Origin: Oryzomonas sagensis
Lineage (GTDB): Bacteria > Desulfobacterota > Desulfuromonadia > Geobacterales > Pseudopelobacteraceae
DNA: 64,000 nucleotides
Direction of reading: 5' to 3'
Assembly (NCBI RefSeq): GCF_008802355.1
Contig: NZ_VZRA01000001.1
Span: forward strand, 442,980-506,979
Numbering within the stretch: the stretch's first letter is position 1; each line of letters begins with the position of its first letter. The position numbers and the translations under genes are program-made. This document shows positions 1 through 11,423 of this stretch, piece after piece. Below the pieces are notes generated by a model that was given only the letters and a program-made list of their open reading frames with translations, made no database searches and had not been told where the DNA came from.

Positions 1-1
1 C

Positions 2-577
2 AATTTCTATAATTTTATGGACGGCATCAACGGCATCGCCGGCATAACCGGCTTCGTGGGCTTTGCACTTTTGGGCATATTTGCCGGTCTGACAACACAA
101 GCAGAGCCCTACCGCATGCTGGCATTTTCACTCAGCGCCGCCTGCCTCGGTTTCCTTCCGATGAATATGCCGCGGGCCAGGGTTTTCATGGGAGATGTGG
201 GCAGTGTGCTACTTGGCTTTATGTTTGCCGCATTTTGCATCTTGCTTTCGACATCCTTTGGCGATTTCATCGTGCTTGCCGGGTGCCTGTTTCCATTTTA
301 TGCCGACGCACTGACAACATTGGCGGTTCGGTGGCGCGACGGGGACCGTCTTTCCCTGGCCCACCGCAGACACCTCTATCAGTTGTTTGCAAATCAGATG
401 AACGTCCCTCACTGGCGGGTCGCCGTCGGTTATGGTATACTGCAACTTTTGGTTGGCTCCAGCATGTTGGCCCTGCGAAAAACCGGCCCTATCGCTACAA
501 TTCCTTTGGGGCTTGTTCTTTTTGGGTGTTGGTGGTCGGCAATGTCGCGGGTACGCACCCGTGTGGAGGTTAAATAG
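2..577 (+). CDS. Lipid-linked sugar-phosphate transferase (MraY/WecA-like), 3' part
   Basis: The gene runs in from before the window; only about the last 191 residues are seen. It opens with NFYNFMDGINGIAG, the conserved loop of the polyprenyl-phosphate glycosyl-1-phosphate transferase family (WecA, WbpL, MraY), followed by hydrophobic segments and the second conserved loop, FMGDVGSVLLGF. A cytoplasmic HRRHLYQ stretch sits before the last membrane helices. The family moves a sugar-1-phosphate from a UDP-sugar to undecaprenyl phosphate, starting O-antigen or capsule repeat units at the inner membrane. The next gene starts one base after the stop. The sugar specificity cannot be read from the sequence. 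Confidence 0.88.
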   Translation, partial: NFYNFMDGINGIAGITGFVGFALLGIFAGLTTQAEPYRMLAFSLSAACLGFLPMNMPRARVFMGDVGSVLLGFMFAAFCILLSTSFGDFIVLAGCLFPFYADALTTLAVRWRDGDRLSLAHRRHLYQLFANQMNVPHWRVAVGYGILQLLVGSSMLALRKTGPIATIPLGLVLFGCWWSAMSRVRTRVEVK

Positions 578-578
578 C

Positions 579-2507
579 ATGTACAATAAGCGCAGAATAA
601 TGGTGTTCCTGTGCGATGTTTTTCTCGTCAGCACCTCACTCTGCCTGGCATTCCTGCTCCGTTTCGATTTTTCCATTCCGCCCCAGGAACTCCACCTCTT
701 CCGGGAGTGTCTGCTCGTCGTGCTGGTAGTCAAACCGCTGGTTTTCATCTCCATCGGCTTCTATAAGAGCATGTGGCGCTACGCATCCCTGCAGGATGGC
801 ATTGAGATATTCAAAGCTGTCACCCTCTCCTCCATTCTTTCGATATTTGCGGTCGTCTTCTTCAGACAGTTCGCCCCGGTCCCCCGTTCCATTTTTCTGC
901 TCGACTGGTTTCTGCTTCTTTCCTTTGTCGCCGCCAGCAGGCTTTTATGGCGCATCTATCGGGAAAGCTACGTCCTTGGCAAAAACTGCGAGGGGCCGCG
1001 CACCCTTATTGTTGGCGCCGGAGAGGCCGGCAGCATGCTGCTCAAGGAGATTCGGCGGCACCCCCACACGGCCTATAACGTGGTCGGCTTTGTTGACGAC
1101 GATCCCGAGAAGAAAGGCATGAAGCTACACGGCATCCCGGTACTGGGAGCGACGAGACACCTGAAGGCCCTGATCCGCATGAATGATGTCGAAGACGTGA
1201 TCATTGCCATGCCCTCGGCCGGCGGGAAGATAATCCGCGAGATCGTCAGCTCGTACCAGAATGCCCATGTGACGTTCAGGACCCTGCCCAGCATCGGCGA
1301 GTTGATTGACGGAAAACTTTCGGTATCCCAGATCAAGAAGGTGGATATCGAGGACCTGTTGGGGAGAGAGCCGGTTGTGCTGGACAGGGGGCTCATCGGC
1401 AACTACCTGACCGGCAGGCACGTTCTGGTTACCGGCGCGGCCGGAAGTATCGGCAGCGAAATATGCCGCCAGGTAGCACACTTCAAGCCGGCCAAACTTA
1501 TCATGCTCGAACAGGCGGAGACTCCGCTTTACAAGATCGAAATGGAGCTTGCCGCAAACTTTCCAGACCTACGGTTACTTCCGCTTATTGCCGATGTTCG
1601 GGACCGGGACAAGGTCGGGGCCATATTTGAGGAGTTCGCGCCCGACGTGGTGTTCCACGCCGCAGCGTACAAGCACGTGCCGATGATGGAATACAACCCG
1701 GCCCAGGGAGTGCTCAACAATATATTCGGTTCCAAGAATGTCGCCGACGCGGCCCACAGGCATAACGTCAAGAACTTTGTCATGATCTCCACCGACAAGG
1801 CGGTCAACCCGACCAACGTGATGGGGGCCACCAAGAGGGCTGCTGAGATCTACATCCAGGCGCTCTCCCGCATCAGCGCCACCAAGTTCACAACGGTCCG
1901 CTTCGGCAACGTGCTGGGGAGCAATGGGAGTGTGATCCCGCTCTTCAAGGAGCAGATTGCCAAAGGCGGCCCGGTGACCGTTACCGATAAGCGGGTGATT
2001 CGCTATTTTATGACCATCCCCGAAGCCAGTCAGCTTGTCCTGCAGGCCGGCAGTCTGGGGACCGGCAGCGAAATTCTGGTGCTGGACATGGGCGATCCGG
2101 TCCGCATCATTGACCTGGCCGAAGAGTTAATCCACTTGTCGGGGCTTACGCCGTACGAGGACATCGACATCGTTTTTACCGGCTTGCGGCCGGGCGAAAA
2201 ACTGTTTGAGGAACTGCTCTTGGATGGTGAGGGCATCATGCCGACCTCGCATGACAAAATCAAAGTGCTTGCGCCGGTGCAGATCGCCCTTGAGCCGGTT
2301 GTAGAACAATTGGAAGCACTCTATGCCGCAGCCCGTTCCAATGACGTTATTGCTTTAATGGAAGGGTTGAGACGGTTAATCCCCGAGTTCCGCCCCACGT
2401 ATTCGTTCCAAGGAGAGGCCCCAGCGGCATTTCAGAGGGTGCGCCCCGACCTGTTTGCATCCACTTTGACGAGGAATGCTAAAATTCTACCCATCAGGAC
2501 GTCATAA
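579..2507 (+). CDS. Membrane nucleotide-sugar 4,6-dehydratase/epimerase (WbpM/CapD family)
   Basis: 642 residues. Residues 1 to about 125 form four membrane helices. A first Rossmann domain follows (GAGEAG near residue 145), then a catalytic short-chain dehydrogenase domain with VTGAAGSIGSE near 284, HAAAYKH near 360 and STDKAVNPTNVMGATKR near 405. This is the long form of UDP-GlcNAc 4,6-dehydratase/C5-epimerase used for O-antigen and capsule precursors such as QuiNAc or FucNAc. I chose ATG 579 because GGAGG lies about nine bases upstream; the same frame is open back to 432 but that would overlap the preceding gene. It is probably co-transcribed with the transferase before it and the Wzi-like gene after it. 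Confidence 0.93.
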   Translation: MYNKRRIMVFLCDVFLVSTSLCLAFLLRFDFSIPPQELHLFRECLLVVLVVKPLVFISIGFYKSMWRYASLQDGIEIFKAVTLSSILSIFAVVFFRQFAPVPRSIFLLDWFLLLSFVAASRLLWRIYRESYVLGKNCEGPRTLIVGAGEAGSMLLKEIRRHPHTAYNVVGFVDDDPEKKGMKLHGIPVLGATRHLKALIRMNDVEDVIIAMPSAGGKIIREIVSSYQNAHVTFRTLPSIGELIDGKLSVSQIKKVDIEDLLGREPVVLDRGLIGNYLTGRHVLVTGAAGSIGSEICRQVAHFKPAKLIMLEQAETPLYKIEMELAANFPDLRLLPLIADVRDRDKVGAIFEEFAPDVVFHAAAYKHVPMMEYNPAQGVLNNIFGSKNVADAAHRHNVKNFVMISTDKAVNPTNVMGATKRAAEIYIQALSRISATKFTTVRFGNVLGSNGSVIPLFKEQIAKGGPVTVTDKRVIRYFMTIPEASQLVLQAGSLGTGSEILVLDMGDPVRIIDLAEELIHLSGLTPYEDIDIVFTGLRPGEKLFEELLLDGEGIMPTSHDKIKVLAPVQIALEPVVEQLEALYAAARSNDVIALMEGLRRLIPEFRPTYSFQGEAPAAFQRVRPDLFASTLTRNAKILPIRTS

Positions 2508-2516
2508 AGGATTACC

Positions 2517-4160
2517 GTGCAAAACTGTTTTGATGCCAAAGGCCGCCTCTTGGTGTGTATGCTCTCAGCGATGGCGACGTTCCTGTTAGTGCAATTGCCC
2601 GCTACAACCTGCCTGGCTGTTTCCTCCGCCAACATCCCCCTGGATAGCCCGATCTACCTCTACCTGGAAAAATTGGCCGGGTTCGGCCTGATCACCAGCG
2701 ACGTGAAGGGGCTGAAACCCTTCAGCAAGGCCGAGGCTGCCCGCCAGGTGATGGAGGCGGAGACGAACCTGGAATCCGGCGGGGCCGGGGTGCCGGCCTT
2801 TGCCCGCGAGCTGATCGACCGCACCCGCGAACTGCTCCCGCGCGAGGTTTCCCTGCAAAAGGCCCCCGAACGCAAACCGCAATTTGTGGACCTCAACCCG
2901 ATCGCATCACTCCGGATGCGCTACGTGCACCTGAACGGGGCGCCACGCAACTATGTCCGGCCGGTGCACGATCCGGGCGATGACGGCGTGTTCGGTTTCG
3001 GCTCGGGCCTGCGCCCGGCGACACCTGGGTTGAACATACGGCAGGTGGGGAGCGAAGGGACGCCGCTATCCGAGAACAATGACGGTGCGGTCTATCACCA
3101 GGGCAGCAACCTTGAAGTGCGCTGGGCGGCCGAGGGGTATGTGAGCGACAAGATGACCGGGCTGCTGGAGCCGATGGTGCTTGCCTCGGGGACAGAGACC
3201 ACCATGCGGCTCAACCGGGGCTATCTCAAGGTCGGCGGGGGCGCTTTGGAGTTGGAACTCGGCAAGGATGAGAACTGGCTGGGACTGGGCTACCGCGGTA
3301 ACATCACCCTGACCAACAATGCGGAAAACCTCACCATTGCCAAGCTTTCCAGCCCTGAGCCGTTTCGAGTCGGCTGGCTTTCGTGGCTCGGTGACCTGAA
3401 ATATGCCTTGATCCTTTCCCGATTGGACAAGACCGTCACCGATGGACAGGAGCGCCGACCCTGGTTCTATGCCATAAAGCTCAGCTCCAAGCCGACCGAT
3501 AACCTGGAAATCGGCTTAAACCTCGGCCGCATGCAGGGCGGTCCGGGGGTCAATAACAGCATCCGCGACTGGGTGAACGGCCTTGTCGGCGGCACGAACG
3601 CGGACAATTCCAAGGCCAACGCGGGGTTCGAGGCGCGCTACCGCATCCCCTGGCTGCGCAACACCGAATTGTACGGTGAATTCTCCGGTTGCGACGCCGC
3701 CTCCTTCTGGCCCATCGTGGAGAGCTACGTCGCCGGCTTCTTCATCCCGCGCCTGACCGCCGAAGGGCGGGACGATTTCCGCTTCGAATTCTTCCAGGGC
3801 AACCAGATACTCTACACGAGCGGCACCTTCCCGGCAGGCTTTCTCTACAAGGGACTGCCGCTGGGCGACTCACAGGGGGGCGCCACCCAGGATTTCTTCT
3901 CCCGCTACAGCCACTGGTTCGGCACGCGCAACAATCTCGCCCTCGAATACATCTACACCAACCGCGGTATGATCGGACGCGTACAGGGCCAAGCCATCGA
4001 GCGCAAGCATGCCGGGCGCGTCTTCTGGACCGTCCCGGTCTATGGCGACGTGGACGCCCAGGTGGAGTACGGCGTCGAGAAGGTCAGCAACCTGAATCTG
4101 GTGGACGGGGCGCAGCGGACGAACCAACTGTTCAAAATGGAGTTGCGCTATCGCTATTGA
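2517..4160 (+). CDS. Capsule assembly Wzi family outer-membrane protein
   Basis: 547 residues starting with GTG; an AAAGGA ribosome site lies just before it and the gap to the dehydratase stop is nine bases. A signal peptide covers about residues 1-35. The body alternates short polar and aromatic strands and ends in KMELRYRY, an aromatic-terminated strand typical of outer-membrane beta barrels. The overall pattern (IPLDSPIYLYLEKLAGFGL near the mature start, then many barrel strands) matches the Wzi/capsule-assembly family, which tethers or organises surface polysaccharide. Position at the end of a polysaccharide cluster supports this. Family assignment rests on recognition, not on a search. 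Confidence 0.8.
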   Translation: MQNCFDAKGRLLVCMLSAMATFLLVQLPATTCLAVSSANIPLDSPIYLYLEKLAGFGLITSDVKGLKPFSKAEAARQVMEAETNLESGGAGVPAFARELIDRTRELLPREVSLQKAPERKPQFVDLNPIASLRMRYVHLNGAPRNYVRPVHDPGDDGVFGFGSGLRPATPGLNIRQVGSEGTPLSENNDGAVYHQGSNLEVRWAAEGYVSDKMTGLLEPMVLASGTETTMRLNRGYLKVGGGALELELGKDENWLGLGYRGNITLTNNAENLTIAKLSSPEPFRVGWLSWLGDLKYALILSRLDKTVTDGQERRPWFYAIKLSSKPTDNLEIGLNLGRMQGGPGVNNSIRDWVNGLVGGTNADNSKANAGFEARYRIPWLRNTELYGEFSGCDAASFWPIVESYVAGFFIPRLTAEGRDDFRFEFFQGNQILYTSGTFPAGFLYKGLPLGDSQGGATQDFFSRYSHWFGTRNNLALEYIYTNRGMIGRVQGQAIERKHAGRVFWTVPVYGDVDAQVEYGVEKVSNLNLVDGAQRTNQLFKMELRYRY

Positions 4161-4327
4161 CTCCGCCCACCGGTCCGCCGCACGGAAAGCTCTCCACCAT
4201 CCCCCGCATCATGAACTAGAGACAAATCGCGAATAATGTGATAGGATTCCGCTCCGGTCGAAAAAGCGTTCCCACGGCGGAAAGCGCTGAACCGTCGGGT
4301 AAATAGAAGCCACTGAAAGAGGAATCA

Positions 4328-6889
<2,562 letters not shown>

Positions 6890-6905
6890 CGGCTGAACAG
6901 CATTC

Positions 6906-7022
6906 GCCACTGAGGACACAGAGGTACACGGAGAAAAGAAAAGGGACCGAACAACGCGAGAATTATTCGTGTCATAGGGAATTCCTCAGACGTTCCTCTG
7001 TTGCCTCTCCGCCCTCCGTGGT
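6906..7022. repeat. Imperfect inverted-repeat element, purine-rich GAGG/CAGAGG type
   Basis: The left arm (6906-6936, built from CACTGAGG, CACAGAGG, CACGGAG) and the right arm (6994-7022, complement of CCACGGAGG, GGAGAGG, CAGAGGAA) can pair imperfectly around an AT-richer middle. It fills the gap between gyrA and the HEAT-repeat gene. Similar elements occur as dispersed repeats in Geobacter-type genomes; the copy number here is unknown. Confidence 0.55.
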
Positions 7023-7036
7023 AAAATAAAACCATT

Positions 7037-8620
7037 ATGACCAGAGCCTTGAAAATTGATAAATCCCTGCGGGAACGGCGGCGCATCATACGCCTTCTGG
7101 ATTTTCTCAAACGGGACGACCTGACCGGCGACCAGATGGAGCGCATCGGCCGACGCCTGCAGAAATCGGGCAAACGCGCGCTCAACCCGCTGGTCCGCAA
7201 ACTGTGGCAGGAGCACAACGGCACCGCCATCTACCGCTACACCTGCATGCTGGACTTCTTCGACGCATCGGCCTGGATGGATCAGTTGATCCAGATCACC
7301 ATCCAGCGCAAGGACCTGGAAGAAGACGGCAAACTGGCCCTCCTGGACCTGCTGCACGACAGCGGCATCGACGTCACCGCCCCCCCCTTTGCCTCCCTGA
7401 CCGGATACGGCGCCGCATCACTGGACGGGTTCATCGACGATTGCCTCAAGGACGGCGAGCGGGGACTGGTGCGCTTCATCGACAATTTCCTGGATGTCAC
7501 CGATGATTTCCGCGAACGGATGATCCACCGGCTGGCCGAACTCAACTCCCCCGACGCCGTGGCCCTGCTCGAGATCCTGCTCTCCTTCGAACGGCCCGAG
7601 ATCGTCAAAGAGGCCATCCTGGCGCTGGGGCGGATCAAGAACGGTTGCGCGCTGGACGTGCTGACCAGGGCCGAGCGGCGCCACGAGGGCGACGTGGCCG
7701 ATCTGATCCGGCGCAGCATCCGGCGGCTCTCCTTCCTGGGCATCAAGGAGCCGACGGAACTGCCGCAACCGTTCCCCATGCCGCTCCCGTTCCACGAGGT
7801 CCAGGCCGGTCCCATCGACTTTTATGGCGCGCGGTCGCTCTGGTTCGCCTGGAAGCTGGACGATTCCGCCTTCGCCGCCCTGCTCATCCTGACGGGGGAG
7901 TCCGACGGGCTCCTGAACGCGGTCAGCTATCGCATGCGGGACGAGAAGGAATACAACCTCGTCCTCAAGGACCTGATCAACGGCGAGATGCTGCTCCCGG
8001 TCGATCCCGGCTACGCCCTGGCCTCCCTGCGGGAAGCCCTCCACCGCAGCCGCGAGCAGGGTTTCTACCTGCCGCCCGATTTTTACGTGGACATGCGCCT
8101 GTTCCGGCCCGATTCCCTCAAACCCGAGGCCTACATCCCCCGTTTCAGCCTGAACCACCTGGACGGCATCGTCGAGAAGATCCCCGGCTACGTCATGACC
8201 AGCAACGAACTGCTGGACGACCCGAGCCTGGAAGGGTGGATCCTGTCCGAACCGGCCGTCTACGACGCCGCCGAGCGTTTCATGGCCCTGGAGGAGAAGG
8301 ACGGTGTGGAGGGCGTGACGGCGGAGGCGCTGGAGGCCGAGATCAACCTGTTCTGCGACGAGATGGTCGTTCCGCGCCGCGCCGAGATCATCAAGCGGCT
8401 GCTTTTGACCGCCGACTACATGCAGCAGACCGGCAGCGAGGACGACGCGGTCCAGCGCACCCTGGCCACGGCCTTGAGCCTGGTGGGAGGCTTCCTGCCC
8501 GAGAGCCGCCATCCCTTTATCCGGCGCCTGGTGCTGGATAGCGTGGATACGGCCCGCCAGGCCCTGGCCGAAGGGTACGACTTGCGACTGGAGGAAGGCT
8601 ATACCAACGATGAAGAGTAA
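7037..8620 (+). CDS. HEAT-repeat-like helical protein of unknown function
   Basis: 527 residues with no signal peptide or membrane segment. The first half is made of short amphipathic helix pairs, such as SPDAVALLEILLSFERPEIVKEAILALGR, that fit HEAT/armadillo-like repeats used for protein binding. The second half is less regular. No catalytic motif is visible. No good ribosome site lies before ATG 7037, because the gap is taken up by an inverted-repeat element, so the start is uncertain. The stop overlaps gpsA by 11 bases, so the two are probably co-translated. Confidence 0.72.
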   Translation: MTRALKIDKSLRERRRIIRLLDFLKRDDLTGDQMERIGRRLQKSGKRALNPLVRKLWQEHNGTAIYRYTCMLDFFDASAWMDQLIQITIQRKDLEEDGKLALLDLLHDSGIDVTAPPFASLTGYGAASLDGFIDDCLKDGERGLVRFIDNFLDVTDDFRERMIHRLAELNSPDAVALLEILLSFERPEIVKEAILALGRIKNGCALDVLTRAERRHEGDVADLIRRSIRRLSFLGIKEPTELPQPFPMPLPFHEVQAGPIDFYGARSLWFAWKLDDSAFAALLILTGESDGLLNAVSYRMRDEKEYNLVLKDLINGEMLLPVDPGYALASLREALHRSREQGFYLPPDFYVDMRLFRPDSLKPEAYIPRFSLNHLDGIVEKIPGYVMTSNELLDDPSLEGWILSEPAVYDAAERFMALEEKDGVEGVTAEALEAEINLFCDEMVVPRRAEIIKRLLLTADYMQQTGSEDDAVQRTLATALSLVGGFLPESRHPFIRRLVLDSVDTARQALAEGYDLRLEEGYTNDEE

Positions 8621-9620
8621 GAGCGAGCAGATAGCCGTCATCGGCGGCGGGAGTTGGGGAACGGCGCTGGCCAACCGCCTGGCGGCCAACGGCCACGATG
8701 TCCTCCTGTGGGCCTACGAGGAGGAGCTGGTCCGGGAGATCAACACCGCCCACACCAACTCCCTGTACCTTTCCGGCATCCCGTTGCAGCCGAAGCTGGT
8801 TGCGACCGGGGATCTCCGCGGGGCCATCGACGGCCGCGGCATCATCCTGCTGGTGACCCCCGTGCAGGTCATGCGGGGGGTACTGAAACAGATCGCCCCC
8901 GCCATCGGCAACGGGACCGTTATCGCCAACGCCTCCAAGGGGATCGAACTGGAGACGCTCCAGACCGTCTCCCAGATCTGCGGCCAGCTGCTGCCGCCGG
9001 AAGCGGCCGAGGGCTATGTGGCCCTGTCGGGGCCGACCTTTGCCCGGGAGGTGGCTCAGGAACTCCCTTCGCTGATCGTAGCCGCATCCCGCGTCGAGGC
9101 CAACGCCCGGCGCATGCAGGCGGCCTTCAGCAGCCCCCAGTTCCGGGTCTATACCAATAGCGACGTGACCGGCGTGGAGCTGGGGGGGGCGGTCAAGAAC
9201 GTGATCGCCATTGCCGCCGGCATCTGCGACGGCCTCGGCTTCGGCCATAATGCCCGCGCCGCCCTGATCACCCGCGGCCTGGCGGAGATGAACCGGCTGG
9301 GGCGCGCCATGGGGGCGCAGCCGGCAACCTTCGCCGGCCTGGCCGGCATGGGCGATCTGGTCCTGACCTGCACCGGCGACCTCTCCCGCAACCGCACCGT
9401 CGGCTTCAAGCTCGGCCAGGGGATGCGGCTGGCCGACATCCTGGGGGAGATGCGCATGGTGGCTGAAGGGGTCAAGACGGCGGAATCGGTCCACCAACTC
9501 GCCCTGCGCCTGGGGGTGGAGATGCCGATCGTCGAGAAGACCTACCAGATCCTCCACGAGGACAAACCGGCCCGCGAGGCGGTGACGGAACTGATGGCGC
9601 GGGATTTGAAAGCGGAATAA
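8610..9620 (+). CDS. gpsA: NAD(P)-dependent glycerol-3-phosphate dehydrogenase
   Basis: 336 residues. The nucleotide-binding glycine motif GGGSWGTALA is at the N-terminus, ALSGPTFAREVA lies mid-protein, and the substrate site contains KNVIAIAAGICDGLGFG near residue 195, including the catalytic lysine. The enzyme reduces dihydroxyacetone phosphate to sn-glycerol-3-phosphate for phospholipid synthesis in the cytoplasm. GAGGAAGG upstream lies inside the end of the HEAT gene. ispF follows after 21 bases, so a HEAT-gpsA-ispF transcript is likely. Confidence 0.97.
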   Translation: MKSKSEQIAVIGGGSWGTALANRLAANGHDVLLWAYEEELVREINTAHTNSLYLSGIPLQPKLVATGDLRGAIDGRGIILLVTPVQVMRGVLKQIAPAIGNGTVIANASKGIELETLQTVSQICGQLLPPEAAEGYVALSGPTFAREVAQELPSLIVAASRVEANARRMQAAFSSPQFRVYTNSDVTGVELGGAVKNVIAIAAGICDGLGFGHNARAALITRGLAEMNRLGRAMGAQPATFAGLAGMGDLVLTCTGDLSRNRTVGFKLGQGMRLADILGEMRMVAEGVKTAESVHQLALRLGVEMPIVEKTYQILHEDKPAREAVTELMARDLKAE

Positions 9621-9641
9621 ACGACAGAGAGGTTTGGCTGT

Positions 9642-10118
9642 ATGCGCATAGGGCACGGCTACGACGTCCACCGCCTGGTGGAGGGAAGAAAACTGATCAT
9701 GGGCGGGGTGGAGATCCCCTGGGAGAAGGGGCTTCTGGGGCATTCCGATGCCGACGTCCTGCTGCACGCCATCGCCGACGCCATTCTGGGCGCCATCGGC
9801 GAGGGTGATATCGGCAAGCACTTCCCGGACACCGACCCGGCCTTCGAGGGGGCGGACAGCCTCAAACTGCTGGCGCACGTCATGACGGTCGCCGACCGCC
9901 GCGGCTACCGGCTCGGCAACCTGGACGCCACCATCATCGCCCAGCGGCCCAAGATGGCGCCCCACATCGCCGGGATGCGGGAGAACATCGCCCGCGTGCT
10001 CCACGCCGACCGGGACCGGATCAATGTCAAGGCCACCACCGAGGAGGGGCTCGGCTTCACCGGAACCGGCGAGGGGATTTCCGCCCATGCCGTGGCACTC
10101 CTGGAACCCAAGGGATAA
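9642..10118 (+). CDS. ispF: 2-C-methyl-D-erythritol 2,4-cyclodiphosphate synthase
   Basis: 158 residues, normal length. The zinc ligands D8-x-H10 are in GHGYDVHRL, followed by [19 protein letters not shown] and [11 protein letters not shown], the IspF signatures. The C-terminal part keeps [12 protein letters not shown]. The enzyme forms the cyclic diphosphate intermediate of the MEP isoprenoid pathway. AGAGAGGTT lies before the ATG. Isoprenoids from this pathway would supply both undecaprenyl carriers and the menaquinone side chain; the next gene, mqnE, is a menaquinone gene. Confidence 0.97.
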   Translation: MRIGHGYDVHRLVEGRKLIMGGVEIPWEKGLLGHSDADVLLHAIADAILGAIGEGDIGKHFPDTDPAFEGADSLKLLAHVMTVADRRGYRLGNLDATIIAQRPKMAPHIAGMRENIARVLHADRDRINVKATTEEGLGFTGTGEGISAHAVALLEPKG

Positions 10119-10163
10119 TGCCGGCCCGGCCGGTCTCCCCGTAACCCACACGAAGGTTTCCCC

Positions 10164-11258
10164 ATGAGCACTTTTGAAAACATAGCCGCAAAAGTCCGCG
10201 CCGGTCAGCGCATCGACGCCGACGAGGCGCTGTTTCTCTTCAACTCCACCGACCTCTTGGCCATCGGGGAACTGGCGGCCCTGGTCAACGAGCGCAAGAA
10301 CGGCAAAAACGTCTTCTTCAACGTCAACCGCCACATCAACCCGACCAACATCTGCGTCAACCGTTGCGCTTTCTGCGCCTTCTCCCGTACGCCGGGGGAC
10401 GAGGGGGCCTATACCCTGGCCCTGGAGGACATGTGCCGCAAGGCCAGGCAGGCCGAAGAAGAGGGTGCCACCGAGGTGCATATCGTCGGCGGGCTTCACC
10501 CCGATCTCCCCTTCGAACACTACGAGCGCGTGCTGAACGCCATCCGCCAGGTCGCGCCGACCTTGCACATCAAGGCCTTTACCGCCGTGGAGATCGACTA
10601 TTTCGGGCGCATCTCCGGGCTGACCATCGAGCAGGTCTTCGAGCGGCTCAAGGCCGCCGGGCTCGGCTCCATGCCGGGGGGCGGCGCCGAGATCCTGGTG
10701 GAGGAGGTCCGCCAGAAGATCTGCCCGGAAAAGATCTCCGGGGCCCGCTGGCTGGAGATCATCCGCCTGGCCCACCAGGCCGGGCTGAAGACCAACGCCA
10801 CCATGCTCTACGGCCATGTGGAAGGGCCGGCCGACCGGGTCCGGCACATGGAGTTGCTGCGGGAGTTGCAGGACCGGACCGGGGGTTTCCAGGCCTTCAT
10901 CCCCCTGGCCTTCCAGCCGGAGAATTCGGACCTGAAGCTGAACATCAAGGGGACCTCGGGACTGGACGACCTGAAGACCCTGGCCGTTGCCCGCATCTTC
11001 CTGGACAACTTCAACCACATCAAGGCCTACTGGGTCATGCTGGGGGAAAAGATCGCCCAGGTCGCACTGGCCTTCGGGGTCAACGACCTGGACGGCACCG
11101 TGGTGGAGGAAAAGATCGGCCACGACGCCGGAGCCCGGAGCCCCCAGTCCCTGACCAAGGAGGGCATCATCCGCATGATCGGCAAGGCCGGCCGGACCCC
11201 CGTGGAGCGGGACACCCTGTACCGGCCGCTCAACAGCTATCCTAAAGACGGTCATTAG
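10164..11258 (+). CDS. mqnE: Aminofutalosine synthase (radical SAM)
   Basis: 364 residues. The radical-SAM cluster motif C64-x3-C68-x2-C71 sits in NPTNICVNRCAFCAFSR, as is typical of MqnE/MqnC-type enzymes. The downstream GLHPDLPFEHY, SMPGGGAEILVEEVR and KTNATMLYGHVEGPADRV stretches fit MqnE rather than MqnC. The enzyme joins a chorismate-derived enolpyruvyl benzoate to SAM-derived adenosine in the futalosine route to menaquinone. CGAAGG precedes the ATG. The gene implies menaquinone-based, probably anaerobic respiration. Confidence 0.95.
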   Translation: MSTFENIAAKVRAGQRIDADEALFLFNSTDLLAIGELAALVNERKNGKNVFFNVNRHINPTNICVNRCAFCAFSRTPGDEGAYTLALEDMCRKARQAEEEGATEVHIVGGLHPDLPFEHYERVLNAIRQVAPTLHIKAFTAVEIDYFGRISGLTIEQVFERLKAAGLGSMPGGGAEILVEEVRQKICPEKISGARWLEIIRLAHQAGLKTNATMLYGHVEGPADRVRHMELLRELQDRTGGFQAFIPLAFQPENSDLKLNIKGTSGLDDLKTLAVARIFLDNFNHIKAYWVMLGEKIAQVALAFGVNDLDGTVVEEKIGHDAGARSPQSLTKEGIIRMIGKAGRTPVERDTLYRPLNSYPKDGH

Positions 11259-11260
11259 TA

Positions 11261-11400
11261 ACCACAAAGGCACAAAGAGCACAAAGGATTCACAGGGTTG
11301 GCGACGAGAAGGTATTCACCCAAAAAGTAAGTCCAGCCAATTACGAAATTATCATATAACCAACTGAAGCCATTCTTTGTGTTCTTTGTGTCTTTGTGGT
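11261..11400. repeat. Inverted-repeat element with CACAAAG-rich arms
   Basis: The left arm, 11261-11288 (ACCACAAAGG, CACAAAG, CACAAAG), is nearly the reverse complement of the right arm, 11373-11400 (TTCTTTGTG, TTCTTTGTG, TCTTTGTGGT); about 24 of 28 positions match. The middle, about 84 bases, is AT-rich and holds no gene. It looks like a short non-coding dispersed palindrome, possibly MITE-like. Confidence 0.75.
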
Positions 11401-11423
11401 GGACTGTTTTTACAGGATTATTG

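Noticed and set aside
8517-11282. A 921-codon open frame antisense to gpsA, ispF and mqnE.
   Set aside because: It crosses three well-supported genes and shows no protein-family features.
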